Shown one piece after another: positions 36,316 to 45,656 of a stretch of 51,697 bases of DNA. The DNA comes from Lachnospiraceae bacterium (lineage in GTDB: Bacteria > Bacillota > Clostridia > Lachnospirales > Lachnospiraceae): positions 1 through 51,697 of the forward strand of contig JAGAIZ010000071.1 of NCBI GenBank assembly GCA_017626325.1, given 5' to 3'. Under the pieces are notes generated by a model. It was given only the letters and a program-made list of their open reading frames with translations. It was not told where the DNA came from and did not search any database. Positions within the stretch are counted from its first letter, which is position 1. Every line of letters begins with the position of its first letter. The position numbers and the translations under genes were made by a program.

Positions 36316-38724
36316 TTATGAAATCACGACAGTCTTATCTGACCATGCAATCAGCTTCTGTCCTCTGCCGCCCTCCACAGCGTTTGTACACAGCATACCT
36401 ATCCGGTATTCGCCCGGTTCCAGATCCTTCCGGTACACGCGCAGCGCAAAGCCCGACAGTCCGATATTATGTTCTCTCTGCAGAACCGCATCCACGTCCT
36501 TCCTGTGCCAGTCGGCCACAACTGCGCAGTACCCTGTTCCGTCCTCTCTCTGCAGCAGAAGGGACCTGTCATATAACGCATTGTCCTCGCCCGGCACATA
36601 ACTCCAACCCATAATCCACACTATGTCCGGCTCATCCCTGCAAATCTTATGTTGCAGCTCCGCCCGGTCCACAATCAACTGCAGTTTATCCGTTTCCGCC
36701 TTTTTCAGATAAGACCTGCCAAATACTTCCACCGGCATCGTCAAAAGATGTTCTTCATATGCAAATTTATAATTACAGCTATAGTCAGATGCATTATCCA
36801 CCAGATCTGTATGATAGAAGGGATCCTGTCCGTCCATAACGGGGTGCTTCGCATAGAGCCGTTCCTTTTCCGTAAGCAGTCTCTCCCACTTTCCTTCATC
36901 CTGTTCATCCAGACCGCGGCTTAATGACTCGTGATGATACAGCACCGCGTCATTGCGCTGTACATTATAGTATCCGGCCTCCATCAGCCTGAAGCAGAAA
37001 TCCACATCATTATAAGCCACCGCCATAGCTTCGTCCAGGCCGCCTGCCTGCTCATACTTCTCTCGCGCCACCATCAGGCACGCTCCTGTGACGCCTGCCA
37101 TATCGTATACCAGACGGTTATGTCCATAATAATAGTCTCTGTCATCCTGAAACGTAATCAGCTTATGGGACGGACCGATTCTGAGATTCGTAATGCCCGT
37201 ATGCTGTATCTGCTCAGTGCCCGCATACCACAGCTTGGCGCCTACCGCTCCCACATAAGGCTGCAGCGCCTGCCCTGCCATACGTCCAAGCCAGCTTTCC
37301 TCAATGATCTCTATATCGTCATTGAGCAGCAGAATCAGATCGCCCCGCGCATGCTTCACGCCAAGATTGCACATTCTGGAGAAATTAAACGGCATCGGCT
37401 CATACAGATACTGAAAGCCGTACTTCTTCTGAAGAAGTTCCATCTTCGCCTTATTCTCTTCATTGCTGCCGTTGTCTACCACAATCCATTCATAATACCG
37501 GTACTGCGTCCTCTGGCGGAACGTCTTAAGACAATTTTCCAGCACTTCGGGATGATCCTTTGAAGGAATCACTACGGATACGACCCGGTGCGGCGCGACC
37601 GCTTCCTCGGCGCTCTTAGCCCTGACGCAGCGTTCCCTGCCGGAGACAGACGTGTCGTATACAATATGATACAAATCCGGATCCTGTCCGCACAGGAAGC
37701 TTGCGCGAATGCCTCTTCTGATCAGCGCTTTCTGCTTCATCTGCAGGAATTCTGCGCCTGCCCCTGTCAGAAACCGCCCCGAATCCATATCCTCTTCTAT
37801 AGCATTGCCCATATACTTCTGATGATAAAGCACACCGTCCAGATGGCAGATCATATTCCGCGCCCTGCCATAATCCAGAACACAGCGCTTGAGCACCGCT
37901 TCCTCCAGCCGCAGACACAGATCATAGAAATCAACTGCCCTGTCTACGTCCTGCAGTCCTCCTCCGCTCTGTCGTCCCGCCGTGCCGGACATTCCTGCTC
38001 CGCTCCGCCGTCCTGTCGTACCGGATGGGCCTGCTTCTCTCTGCCATCTTGTCCGTGTCTCCGCATACCAGCCGCCCAGTTCCGCCAGAAGTTCCCTGCG
38101 GACCGCAATCATATGTCCCCAGTAATTAAAAGCAAGCAGCGTATCCGGTGAATAGCACGGCTTAAACCAGGGTTCCTTTCTCCGGGAAAGCTGCGGCAGA
38201 TAGAAATCCTCGTCGGCATACAGGAGCATACAGTCTTTATTCTCATTAAAACATGATTTAACTTTCTCCAATCCGCTCAGTTCCACCCAGCCGGATTCAT
38301 ATGTGATGATTATGACGTCCGTGTCAGGAATCTCCGTCTCCGTCCATCCATGCACCTCAACCGACTCTTCCTGCATAGAGCCGGAATTTTCATAACCATT
38401 GTTATTCAGCCATTCCTGATAACGGTTGTTCTGTTTCTCCAACGATTCCTCATAACGCAGAAGACAGGCGCTCTTCTCTAAGCTCCTGCCCTTATCCTTA
38501 TCCGCGCGCAGCCGCGCGGTTATCCCCTGGTACATACTGCGCGCAGGCGCAGTCATTTTCCAGAACAGGTTTGAACAGATACGGTTCAGATTATCCCGGT
38601 AATCCGCCTGCCGCCTCTGCGCGTCCGCAAGATCTCCTGCCAGCACAGTATTCTGTTTGCGCTCTTTCTCATAAGCGGCCGCGTAATAAGCCGCCCAGTC
38701 ATAACTGTTATTCTGTCTGCCCAT
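36316..38724 (-). CDS. Multi-domain family 2 glycosyltransferase with Gly/Ser-rich insert
   Basis: An 802-residue protein. The N-terminal helical module (about 10-75, ending SNLFWKMTAPARSM) is homologous to that of the 679-residue enzyme. The first GT-like domain (about 130-330) is divergent, with LLYADEDF. The second (about 380-640) is canonical, with VVSVVIPSKDH, LLLNDDIEI and YNDVDFCFRLMEAGY. A C-terminal beta-rich region follows (about 680-802). A low-complexity insert at about 234-257 consists of two 12-residue copies (SGTTGRRSGAGM and SGTAGRQSGGGL). The ATG overlaps the upstream TGA by one base (TGATG), indicating translational coupling. Confidence 0.85.
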   Translation of the reverse strand: MGRQNNSYDWAAYYAAAYEKERKQNTVLAGDLADAQRRQADYRDNLNRICSNLFWKMTAPARSMYQGITARLRADKDKGRSLEKSACLLRYEESLEKQNNRYQEWLNNNGYENSGSMQEESVEVHGWTETEIPDTDVIIITYESGWVELSGLEKVKSCFNENKDCMLLYADEDFYLPQLSRRKEPWFKPCYSPDTLLAFNYWGHMIAVRRELLAELGGWYAETRTRWQREAGPSGTTGRRSGAGMSGTAGRQSGGGLQDVDRAVDFYDLCLRLEEAVLKRCVLDYGRARNMICHLDGVLYHQKYMGNAIEEDMDSGRFLTGAGAEFLQMKQKALIRRGIRASFLCGQDPDLYHIVYDTSVSGRERCVRAKSAEEAVAPHRVVSVVIPSKDHPEVLENCLKTFRQRTQYRYYEWIVVDNGSNEENKAKMELLQKKYGFQYLYEPMPFNFSRMCNLGVKHARGDLILLLNDDIEIIEESWLGRMAGQALQPYVGAVGAKLWYAGTEQIQHTGITNLRIGPSHKLITFQDDRDYYYGHNRLVYDMAGVTGACLMVAREKYEQAGGLDEAMAVAYNDVDFCFRLMEAGYYNVQRNDAVLYHHESLSRGLDEQDEGKWERLLTEKERLYAKHPVMDGQDPFYHTDLVDNASDYSCNYKFAYEEHLLTMPVEVFGRSYLKKAETDKLQLIVDRAELQHKICRDEPDIVWIMGWSYVPGEDNALYDRSLLLQREDGTGYCAVVADWHRKDVDAVLQREHNIGLSGFALRVYRKDLEPGEYRIGMLCTNAVEGGRGQKLIAWSDKTVVIS

Positions 38725-40997
38725 CAGCTAAAGAGTCCCCTTTTCTGCATATGCCGGATTGTCTCCTGCGGCGCCCTGGTCACTTCCATAGACACCTGCA
38801 GAAGATTCTTTTCTTCGTTGCTCATCCCCAATACAGACACGATAATATTAGGATCATCGGTGGCAAACGCGTAAGTATTCTCCCCCACCCTGAATCCGTT
38901 GGTCTGTATCTGCTTTCCCTTTAACGGAATCTGTCCGCCATTCCACACCACCTGTTTCAGATAAACCAGACAGTACGCATTGCACGGGTCAATCCGCAGC
39001 GCGCTTCTTCCTCTCCGGACCGGTATCTGCAGTTCCATCGTACCGTCCGCCAGCGTTCTGACCTGCTCCCTGTCTTCCTCCAGGAAGAAAGACTGCTCCT
39101 CACAAAATCCCCTGCCTGTATCTTCATAGATCTGTACTCTGTCTTTGCAGGCATCCGCAGCCTGCCCCGCGCAGAATGCCTCTACCGTATAGATCGGATG
39201 ACCGATGGCATCCCGAAGCTCCGCCATAGACATATACCTGCCCGTCACGTACTTCTGGAATTCCATCTCCTGTCTGCGGTACTGCTCCGCATCTGACTGC
39301 GTGATCTGCAGCTTATCCATGATTAAATCCAGATTTAATCCATTTCTTTTCTCGTTTTCAAGGAGATAACAATAGACTGCGCGAAAAGCTGTTTCCTTCG
39401 TCTCAACGGTTCTGTCGAAAGTCCATTCATAATCAATTAAATTCCATACGTTATTATTCAGATCCGCATTTTCGCAGGTTATTTTCGCTCCATCGCCTCT
39501 CCCGGCTTCCCCGCATGTTATCAGGATATTCGCAAAGATCAGGTCATAATCCGCAACCGGCTTCTCTTCTCCATAAGACACTCTTCTCAGATAATCGTCG
39601 AAAAGTCTCTGAAAGCCTTCCGTATCCTTCTTCTCCAGACATTCATCCAATAGTTCTTCCAGACTTCTGCCCTCCAGATATTGAAAGGATACATAGGGAG
39701 TGCCGTCATCGCTTCTGTGCATTTCGCACCGGTTGACGGATAATCCGCCGCCTTCATATCGTCCTTTCAATTTCTCATACGCGTGGAAGGTATCTTCTAT
39801 ATGTTTCCACGCGGCTTTCGATAACGGATGCTTTTCTATTGTTCTTTTTGAAATAACACGTGCTTCTTTGACTGTTCCCTGTGCTGTTGCTTCGCTGCCG
39901 GCCGTCCGCACCGACTTCTGCACCGTTTTGATGCAGAAATCTTCTTTTCTGTCGTTGGAATACCTGACATATTCCTCCTCCAGTTCAGGTCCTAAAATCA
40001 ACATATAGGAATTAGAGAACAACGGGAACTGATTTTCCTTTATAATCGTGTCAAATACTTTCTTTTCGTCAAACAGCTCCAGTCTTTCCCGGTCGAAGTT
40101 ACGCCGATTAGAAGACAGTTCTCCAAACCTCGGCAGCCTTTTGTCCGAATACAATGTGGTCATAAACTTATAATCCGGATAGGGGTAATACATCTGCGCC
40201 TGTTCCTGCGTAAAGCCGCAGCGTTCAGCGATCTGCAGCAGTCCGTCCTTCGTAAAGGTTCTGACCGCACCGCCGTCAGGATAATCCTCCAGGCCGCTGA
40301 AATATGTGCCCAAATGATCCTCCTTACAGCCCGCCCAGTATTTCAGGCCGAATTTATTCTCAATGGCAATGGCGATATGTCCTTCCGGCTTCACATGTCG
40401 CCTGATAATATTCAGGAAATCTTCATAGGGCGTCTGGGAGCGGATATACGCCTGTCCGTACTCAAACACACCGATCAGGCAGATATAATCGTAATCGCAG
40501 GGAAGCTCAGGCTCAACGTCCTGAAAATTTCCCACGTGTATGGTTACGTTCTCCCTGTCCGTATGACGGTAAGCATTGATCATGCTTCGTTTCCGGGAAA
40601 GATCGATGCAGGTCACTTCCCCGGCCTTCCGCGCCAGGGCTCCTGTAATCGCGCCGCAGCCTGCCCCCACTTCCAGCACCTTCATATCCTTCGTAATGGG
40701 CAGCCATTCTACGATATTCTCCCGCAGAGGGGACAGATGATACAGTACCTCCCAGCTCCTGCTCTCTTCTATAATGCGCCGGTACTCTACCTCCGCATAA
40801 TCTCTCGTGATCCCCAGAAGCGTATCCTCGATATCTCCGTCGCAGTACAAATCCTCACCGGGATAATGTTTCAGATCCAGACGAATCCTGCCGATCGTAG
40901 TGATCGTTTCCTTTTCTTTCACAGGTTTGCCGCCTTCTGCCTGCCTTCTCTCATCCGCTTCCTTCTTTTCACTGTTTATTCTGCTATCCGGCATCAT
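38724..40997 (-). CDS. Methyltransferase / kinase-like fusion, WbdD-like candidate
   Basis: A ~757-residue protein. An N-terminal class I SAM-dependent methyltransferase carries motif I VLEVGAGCGAI near residue 108. A central domain resembles small-molecule kinases of the aminoglycoside-phosphotransferase type, with DYDLIFANILI where the family has HxDxxxxN and LIDYEW at the DFG-like metal site (about 483-525). A C-terminal beta-sandwich-like domain (about 630-757) completes it. Methyltransferase plus kinase in one chain is the architecture of WbdD, which caps O9a polysaccharide and fixes its length. It lies 35 bases after the Wzt-like gene. ATGs at 40997 and 40994 are both possible after GGAG. 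Confidence 0.75.
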   Translation of the reverse strand: MMPDSRINSEKKEADERRQAEGGKPVKEKETITTIGRIRLDLKHYPGEDLYCDGDIEDTLLGITRDYAEVEYRRIIEESRSWEVLYHLSPLRENIVEWLPITKDMKVLEVGAGCGAITGALARKAGEVTCIDLSRKRSMINAYRHTDRENVTIHVGNFQDVEPELPCDYDYICLIGVFEYGQAYIRSQTPYEDFLNIIRRHVKPEGHIAIAIENKFGLKYWAGCKEDHLGTYFSGLEDYPDGGAVRTFTKDGLLQIAERCGFTQEQAQMYYPYPDYKFMTTLYSDKRLPRFGELSSNRRNFDRERLELFDEKKVFDTIIKENQFPLFSNSYMLILGPELEEEYVRYSNDRKEDFCIKTVQKSVRTAGSEATAQGTVKEARVISKRTIEKHPLSKAAWKHIEDTFHAYEKLKGRYEGGGLSVNRCEMHRSDDGTPYVSFQYLEGRSLEELLDECLEKKDTEGFQRLFDDYLRRVSYGEEKPVADYDLIFANILITCGEAGRGDGAKITCENADLNNNVWNLIDYEWTFDRTVETKETAFRAVYCYLLENEKRNGLNLDLIMDKLQITQSDAEQYRRQEMEFQKYVTGRYMSMAELRDAIGHPIYTVEAFCAGQAADACKDRVQIYEDTGRGFCEEQSFFLEEDREQVRTLADGTMELQIPVRRGRSALRIDPCNAYCLVYLKQVVWNGGQIPLKGKQIQTNGFRVGENTYAFATDDPNIIVSVLGMSNEEKNLLQVSMEVTRAPQETIRHMQKRGLFS

Positions 40998-41032
40998 AAT
41001 TCTCCAAACTTTCCCCAAACATTCTATTTCTC

Positions 41033-42412
41033 TTATCTGACCTCTATCACAGAATTCATGTCATAGAAGCCCACCGTATTCTTATCCGAAACAACCGTAA
41101 CATTCAAAACGTCATATAATCTGTGATACACGGTAAAATCGTCATCCTCGTATCCTGTTACCCCCAGAGACAGCAGATAATCGCCTCCCTGCAGGTTCAT
41201 TTCCTGCGTAAAGGTTATTTCCTTGGTTTCTCCCGCTTCCACGGGTTCCAGAAATGCCTTCTCGAACATCGTATTCGTTCCGGTTATCTCCGTTCCGCGC
41301 ACATTCTTAATGGTAAAAGCAAAAATAGGCGCCTGCAGATGTTCCTTCATCTCTACCTTCATATAGATGGTAAACCTGCTGCCCTTTAAAATAGCGCTCG
41401 TCCTGATCCCCTTATCGTCTGTAATATAATACTCTGTTATCACAGCCTTTTTAGAACCATATTCGAGAAGTTCCGGATTCTCTCCGATTCCTCCGTTTGC
41501 AGACGCCGATTCTCCGGCCGCGCCGTCTTCCGCGCCGCCGCCCGAAGCCGTCTTTCCGGCCCTGTCTTCAGGACTGACACTCCGTTTGCTTCCATCGATT
41601 CCCTTCGCCGCCATCTCACGAAGCTGCTCGTCGTCTAAGAGGCTTTTTTCTCCCGGCTCCGCCGGCGGCACATACTGCCCCACAAGCACCTGCTTGTAGG
41701 TATCGATCATTTTCTTCGGCTCTCCCTCTCCCAGCTTGACGCCCTGATTGAGCAGGACAACCCTGTCGCAATACTTGCTGACGCTGCTTAAGTCATGGCT
41801 GACAAACACTATGGTTTTGCCCATTTCCTTAAACTCTTCGAACTTATGATAGCACTTCGCCTGAAAGAAAACATCTCCCACAGACAGCGCCTCGTCTACA
41901 ACCAGGATCTCCGGCTCTATATTGATTGCCACCGCAAAGGCCAGACGCACAAACATACCGCTGGAATAGGTCTTCACCGGCTGATATACATATTCTCCGA
42001 TGTCCGCAAATTCCAGTATCGCATCCAGCTTCTCATTAATTTCCTTTTCACTGAAACCGATCATTGTGCCGTTGAGATAGATGTTCTCAATGCCGTTATA
42101 TTCCATATTGAAGCCGGCTCCCAGCTCTAACAGCGCAGAAATGCGTCCGTTCACCGTCACGCTGCCGCTGGTGGGATTTAAAACGCCGGTAATGATCTTG
42201 AGGATCGTGGACTTACCCGAACCGTTCGTACCGATAATACCCACGCATTCTCCCTGTCTGATCGTCATATTAATCCCCTTGAGGGCATGATGCTTCGTAT
42301 GATGGCATTTCCCGCCCAAGCCAAACGCATCCTTCAACCGGTCCGAAGGCTTATCATACAGCTTATATACTTTCTCAACATCCGTAACCTGAATCGCAAT
42401 CTTCTGATCCAT
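41033..42412 (-). CDS. Polysaccharide ABC transporter ATPase with Wzt-like C-terminal domain
   Basis: A 459-residue protein. Residues 1-245 are an ABC ATPase with Walker A GTNGSGKST, signature YSSGMFVRL and Walker B ILVVDEALSVGD. A Ser/Gly/Ala-rich linker (about 255-320) leads to a beta-sandwich (about 325-459) with ITEYYITDDKG, VEMKEHLQAPIFAFTIKN and EMNLQGGDYLLSLGV. This matches the carbohydrate-binding C-terminal domain of Wzt, which in O9a recognises the capped end of the glycan before export. The ATG at 42412 follows AAAGGGA. The frame open to 42529 is only the repeat region. Confidence 0.88.
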   Translation of the reverse strand: MDQKIAIQVTDVEKVYKLYDKPSDRLKDAFGLGGKCHHTKHHALKGINMTIRQGECVGIIGTNGSGKSTILKIITGVLNPTSGSVTVNGRISALLELGAGFNMEYNGIENIYLNGTMIGFSEKEINEKLDAILEFADIGEYVYQPVKTYSSGMFVRLAFAVAINIEPEILVVDEALSVGDVFFQAKCYHKFEEFKEMGKTIVFVSHDLSSVSKYCDRVVLLNQGVKLGEGEPKKMIDTYKQVLVGQYVPPAEPGEKSLLDDEQLREMAAKGIDGSKRSVSPEDRAGKTASGGGAEDGAAGESASANGGIGENPELLEYGSKKAVITEYYITDDKGIRTSAILKGSRFTIYMKVEMKEHLQAPIFAFTIKNVRGTEITGTNTMFEKAFLEPVEAGETKEITFTQEMNLQGGDYLLSLGVTGYEDDDFTVYHRLYDVLNVTVVSDKNTVGFYDMNSVIEVR

Positions 42413-42458
42413 GTTCTTCCCTTTCTGTTCCAGACATTCCCCGGCCACATTCCCTATG

Positions 42459-42650
42459 CAGCCTGCAAAAGCGCCTTTCTTCCGGCACACTCCACTGCAG
42501 CCTGCCGAAGCGCCTTTCTCTTCCAACACACTCCACTACAGCCTGCCGAAGCGCCTTTCTCTTCCAACACACTCCACTACAGCCTGCCGAAGCGCCTTTC
42601 TCTTCCAACACACTCCACTGCAGCCTGCCGAAGCGCCTCTCCCGGCACAA
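42459..42650. repeat. 41-bp tandem repeat array between transporter genes
   Basis: Five copies of a unit beginning CAGCCTGCCGAAGCGCCTT start near 42459, 42498, 42539, 42580 and 42621. The middle copies are almost identical, while the first and last are divergent or partial. The array fills nearly the whole gap between the permease stop (42655) and the ATPase start (42412). The minus-strand unit contains GGAAGAGAAAGG, which looks like a ribosome-binding sequence. Because 41 is not a multiple of three, several frames stay open across it, but none resembles a known protein. Confidence 0.85.
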
Positions 42651-42654
42651 CGCC

Positions 42655-43689
42655 CTAGAGGACGTCCGCGAAATGCACTCTCATTTTTCTGAAAATCAGC
42701 GTACCAATACAAAACAGGCTGATCGTGAAAATCCAAAAATACGTAGAAGAATAGAAATGCTCCCAGAACCACACTTCTTCATAGATAGCGCTCCGGTAGC
42801 CGTTCACGATATATACCAGAGGATTCAGCTTAAAAAGCGTCTTCATGTTATCTGTCAGCATTTCAATACTCCACAGAATCGGAGTCGCCCACATGCCAAG
42901 CTGCAGGGCAATATTGATAATCTGCTGCAGATCCCTGAAAAACACGACCAGCGCACAGGTCAGATAACTCATGCCGAGCACCAGCAGGAACAGACAGAAG
43001 CTGTAATAAACCAACTGCAGCGTATAAAGAGTCGGATAATAGCCATACGCGATGGACACGATCAGCAGCACCGCCACAAAAAATACATGGATAAAGGTCG
43101 CCGCGATCACTTTGATAATCGGAAGGATACTGATATTAAACACTACCTTTTTCACCAGGTAACTGTACTCTAAGAGCGCCATCGTCCCCTGCGTAATCGC
43201 CTCTGTGAAATAAAACCACGGCACCAGTCCCGCTGTCAGATAGAGCACATAGGGAACCTCTACGCCGCTCGCCACAAGCTGACTCCTCGTATCAAACACC
43301 TTATCAAATACGATCCAGTACATCACCACAGTCACCACAGGCTGTGCCATCGCCCAGACAATGCCCAGATAGGAGCCTGCATACCTGGTCTTGAAGTCGT
43401 TCTTGGCAAGCTTCCAGATCAGCTTCCTGCTCTGCCAGAGTTCTACGGGAATCGTCATGATTCTATCGTAATATATCGCAAAAATAATGCACGTAAAGGT
43501 GATCAGCACACAGCCGCTGAACTTCTTCATCTGCTCTGTCACCTGGTCCGCCAGCGGATTATGATGATTCACGAGCACAAGGGCCAGCACCAGACCAAGC
43601 CCCCAGAATATTGCTATCGCTGCGGGCTTAGGTAAAGTTCTTATATTTCTGTTGGCAGTATCGTTTTTTATCGTGTTGTTTCTGTTCAT
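42655..43689 (-). CDS. Polysaccharide ABC-2 type permease (Wzm/TagG-like)
   Basis: A 344-residue membrane protein. An unusual N-terminal extension has two extra hydrophobic segments (about 20-40 and 60-80). The ABC-2 permease core begins KNDFKTRYAGSYLGIVWAMAQP, followed by six membrane segments. Such permeases pair with Wzt/TagH ATPases to flip complete lipid-linked glycans. It follows rmlC by two to fifteen bases depending on the start: a GTG at 43701 and an ATG at 43689 are both in frame, and neither has a clearly better ribosome site. Confidence 0.9.
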   Translation of the reverse strand: MNRNNTIKNDTANRNIRTLPKPAAIAIFWGLGLVLALVLVNHHNPLADQVTEQMKKFSGCVLITFTCIIFAIYYDRIMTIPVELWQSRKLIWKLAKNDFKTRYAGSYLGIVWAMAQPVVTVVMYWIVFDKVFDTRSQLVASGVEVPYVLYLTAGLVPWFYFTEAITQGTMALLEYSYLVKKVVFNISILPIIKVIAATFIHVFFVAVLLIVSIAYGYYPTLYTLQLVYYSFCLFLLVLGMSYLTCALVVFFRDLQQIINIALQLGMWATPILWSIEMLTDNMKTLFKLNPLVYIVNGYRSAIYEEVWFWEHFYSSTYFWIFTISLFCIGTLIFRKMRVHFADVL

Positions 43690-43703
43690 TTGTCCGACCA
43701 CAC

Positions 43704-44273
43704 CTAACGATTGTTTCTATATTGCTCCGTAAAGGCCCTGATACCATCCCATTTCAGATCCTTCTCAGACAGGACAAGCTCCGTTCCCTCCGGAATAGGC
43801 CACTCTATGCCGATATCCGGGTCATTCCAGATCATACCGCCCTCGTCATTGGGATGATAGAAATCCGTACATTTATAGGCAAATTCCGCGTAATCGGAGA
43901 GCACGAAGAAACCATGGGCGAAGTTCTTCGGAATGAAGAACTGCTTCTTATTCTCCGCTGACAAAGTCACGCCGAACCACTTCCCATAGGTGGGGGATCC
44001 CTGTCTGATATCCACCGCAACGTCAAACACTTCGCCGCTTAATACGCGCACCAGCTTATCCTGCGGATGATTGATCTGGAAATGCAGTCCCCGCAGCACG
44101 CCTTTCACGGAAGAGGACTGGTTATCCTGCACGAATACCTGATCAATCCCCGCTTCCTTATAATCGTTGTAATTGTAGGTCTCCATGAAATACCCTCTTG
44201 CGTCTCCGAACACAGTCGGCGTAATCACCTTCAATCCTTCAATTTCACACGTTTCCACTGTTATTTTACCCAT
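43704..44273 (-). CDS. rmlC: dTDP-4-dehydrorhamnose 3,5-epimerase
   Basis: A 189-residue cupin enzyme of normal length, with the RmlC signatures VLRGLHFQINHPQDKLVRVLSGEVFDVAVD (split over its core) and IPKNFAHGFFVLSD. The catalytic His lies in LHFQ. It performs the third step of dTDP-L-rhamnose synthesis in the cytoplasm. It lies between a GH25 gene and the transporter permease gene, in the same orientation as rmlA and rmlB. The final enzyme RmlD is not encoded in the window. Confidence 0.95.
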   Translation of the reverse strand: MGKITVETCEIEGLKVITPTVFGDARGYFMETYNYNDYKEAGIDQVFVQDNQSSSVKGVLRGLHFQINHPQDKLVRVLSGEVFDVAVDIRQGSPTYGKWFGVTLSAENKKQFFIPKNFAHGFFVLSDYAEFAYKCTDFYHPNDEGGMIWNDPDIGIEWPIPEGTELVLSEKDLKWDGIRAFTEQYRNNR

Positions 44274-44300
44274 TTTACCTGAATCCCTTTCTCTTATGCT

Positions 44301-45656
44301 TTATTCTCTGTCGTCTCCCGTAGGCACATTGCCGCTGTCACCGCTGACCACGCCGGAATATCCCGCCGCGCTCTTTGCATGGTTGACAGACGTGTCAATA
44401 TTCATATAACAGAGATTTAAATCCACACGGGTGTCAATACCGTCCACTGTTCCCTTAGAGGTATACTGCCACATATGATAGTATTCATCATAAGTCGGCA
44501 CTTCGGCATATTCCGCCAGCCACGTTCTATATTCTGACAGTTCAGTCATATCGAGTTCATCCTCCAGCCAGTTCCTGGAAGCATAGATTCCCGTCTCATA
44601 TCCTGCTGCCGAAATCGTCTCCAGAAACGCCTTATGGATCTTTGTTCTCTCCTCAGCATCCAGTCCATCCGCGCGGCCTCTTCCGCCTGCGCCTTCACTA
44701 TCCAGGAATACCGGATAATCCACATCGTAGTCTTCTATCAGACGAATTACCATACTGGCTTCTTCCACAGCCTCCACTTCATTAAGCGCCTGCGTGAAGA
44801 AATACACACCCACAGGAATGCCCGCATCGATCGCGCCCTCAATATTCTCCCTGTACATGGGATCTATTACCAGCGCACCGGAAGAAGCGCCTCTGTAACC
44901 GCACCGGATAATGGCATACTCTATGCCTGCCTCTTTGACAGTCTCCCAGTCGATCTCTTCATTCCATTTTGATACGTCGATTCCCAGTCTGGCGCTGCCT
45001 TTTCCAATCTGCAATTCCGTATTTTCAGTGCCATCCGCCGCTTCTTCCGCGCCGTTTACCGCTTTATCTTCTTTGCTCGGATCGATATCATCCTCGGTGA
45101 GCATCAGGTATTCGATTTCATCCAGAACACGGTATTCAATCTCCTGACGTACCTGTATCGTCGTAATCGTATTGGGAACAATATATCCCTCTATCTCCTC
45201 CAGCGATACGCTGTATTCCCCGGCACGCAGTCCGTCTACATAGATAATTCCATCTTCATCCGTATCTGTATATTCCCCCGCCCCGTTAATTTTAACCGTA
45301 AAGGGAGCGCCGGTTACCAGCTTGCCTACGCTGTCCACCACCATAACGCGCAGGTCCTTCGCCACAGAACTCATCACGAGAAACACATTCCTGCCGGAAT
45401 ATGTCTGAATACTCTTGAATTTGACTTCCGGATCAAAAAAAGTCTCATCTTGCAGAAAAGCAGACAGATCATTGCCTATCTGCCCACCGCCCGTATCCGC
45501 TTCTTCTATTGCAGCCGTCTCCTGTACCTGCTCCTGCACAGCAAGACCAAGCTTCTGCTTCACCATGTCCAGGTTGGTGACCGCAATCACGGCCACCAGC
45601 ACAACAAACATCGCTATCATGGCAGACAGCATTCTTCTCATCCTCTTAGAGTCCAT
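44301..45656 (-). CDS. Membrane-anchored GH25 lysozyme-like protein
   Basis: A 451-residue protein. A short basic N-terminus and a membrane segment (about 9-28) lead to an extracellular part. This has a small beta-sandwich of SpaA/Cna-B character (about 85-160, [23 protein letters not shown]) and a C-terminal GH25 domain (about 235-435). GH25 motifs are [14 protein letters not shown] and [10 protein letters not shown], with the catalytic Asp/Glu. It would cut peptidoglycan while tethered to the membrane. The ATG at 45656 has AGAGG six bases upstream and overlaps the end of rmlA by 11 bases. It shares its architecture with the protein at 47799. Confidence 0.87.
   Translation of the reverse strand: MDSKRMRRMLSAMIAMFVVLVAVIAVTNLDMVKQKLGLAVQEQVQETAAIEEADTGGGQIGNDLSAFLQDETFFDPEVKFKSIQTYSGRNVFLVMSSVAKDLRVMVVDSVGKLVTGAPFTVKINGAGEYTDTDEDGIIYVDGLRAGEYSVSLEEIEGYIVPNTITTIQVRQEIEYRVLDEIEYLMLTEDDIDPSKEDKAVNGAEEAADGTENTELQIGKGSARLGIDVSKWNEEIDWETVKEAGIEYAIIRCGYRGASSGALVIDPMYRENIEGAIDAGIPVGVYFFTQALNEVEAVEEASMVIRLIEDYDVDYPVFLDSEGAGGRGRADGLDAEERTKIHKAFLETISAAGYETGIYASRNWLEDELDMTELSEYRTWLAEYAEVPTYDEYYHMWQYTSKGTVDGIDTRVDLNLCYMNIDTSVNHAKSAAGYSGVVSGDSGNVPTGDDRE

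Noticed and set aside
41033-42412. Teichoic acid exporter TagH rather than a Wzt-type ATPase
   Set aside because: TagH has a different C-terminal extension. Here the C-terminus shows a Wzt-like beta-sandwich and the neighbours are polysaccharide genes, although a wall teichoic acid-like polymer is not fully excluded.
42375-42772. Open frames across the 41-bp repeats that could encode Cys/Arg-rich peptides
   Set aside because: They arise because the repeat unit stays open in several frames. There is no good start, and part overlaps the permease gene.
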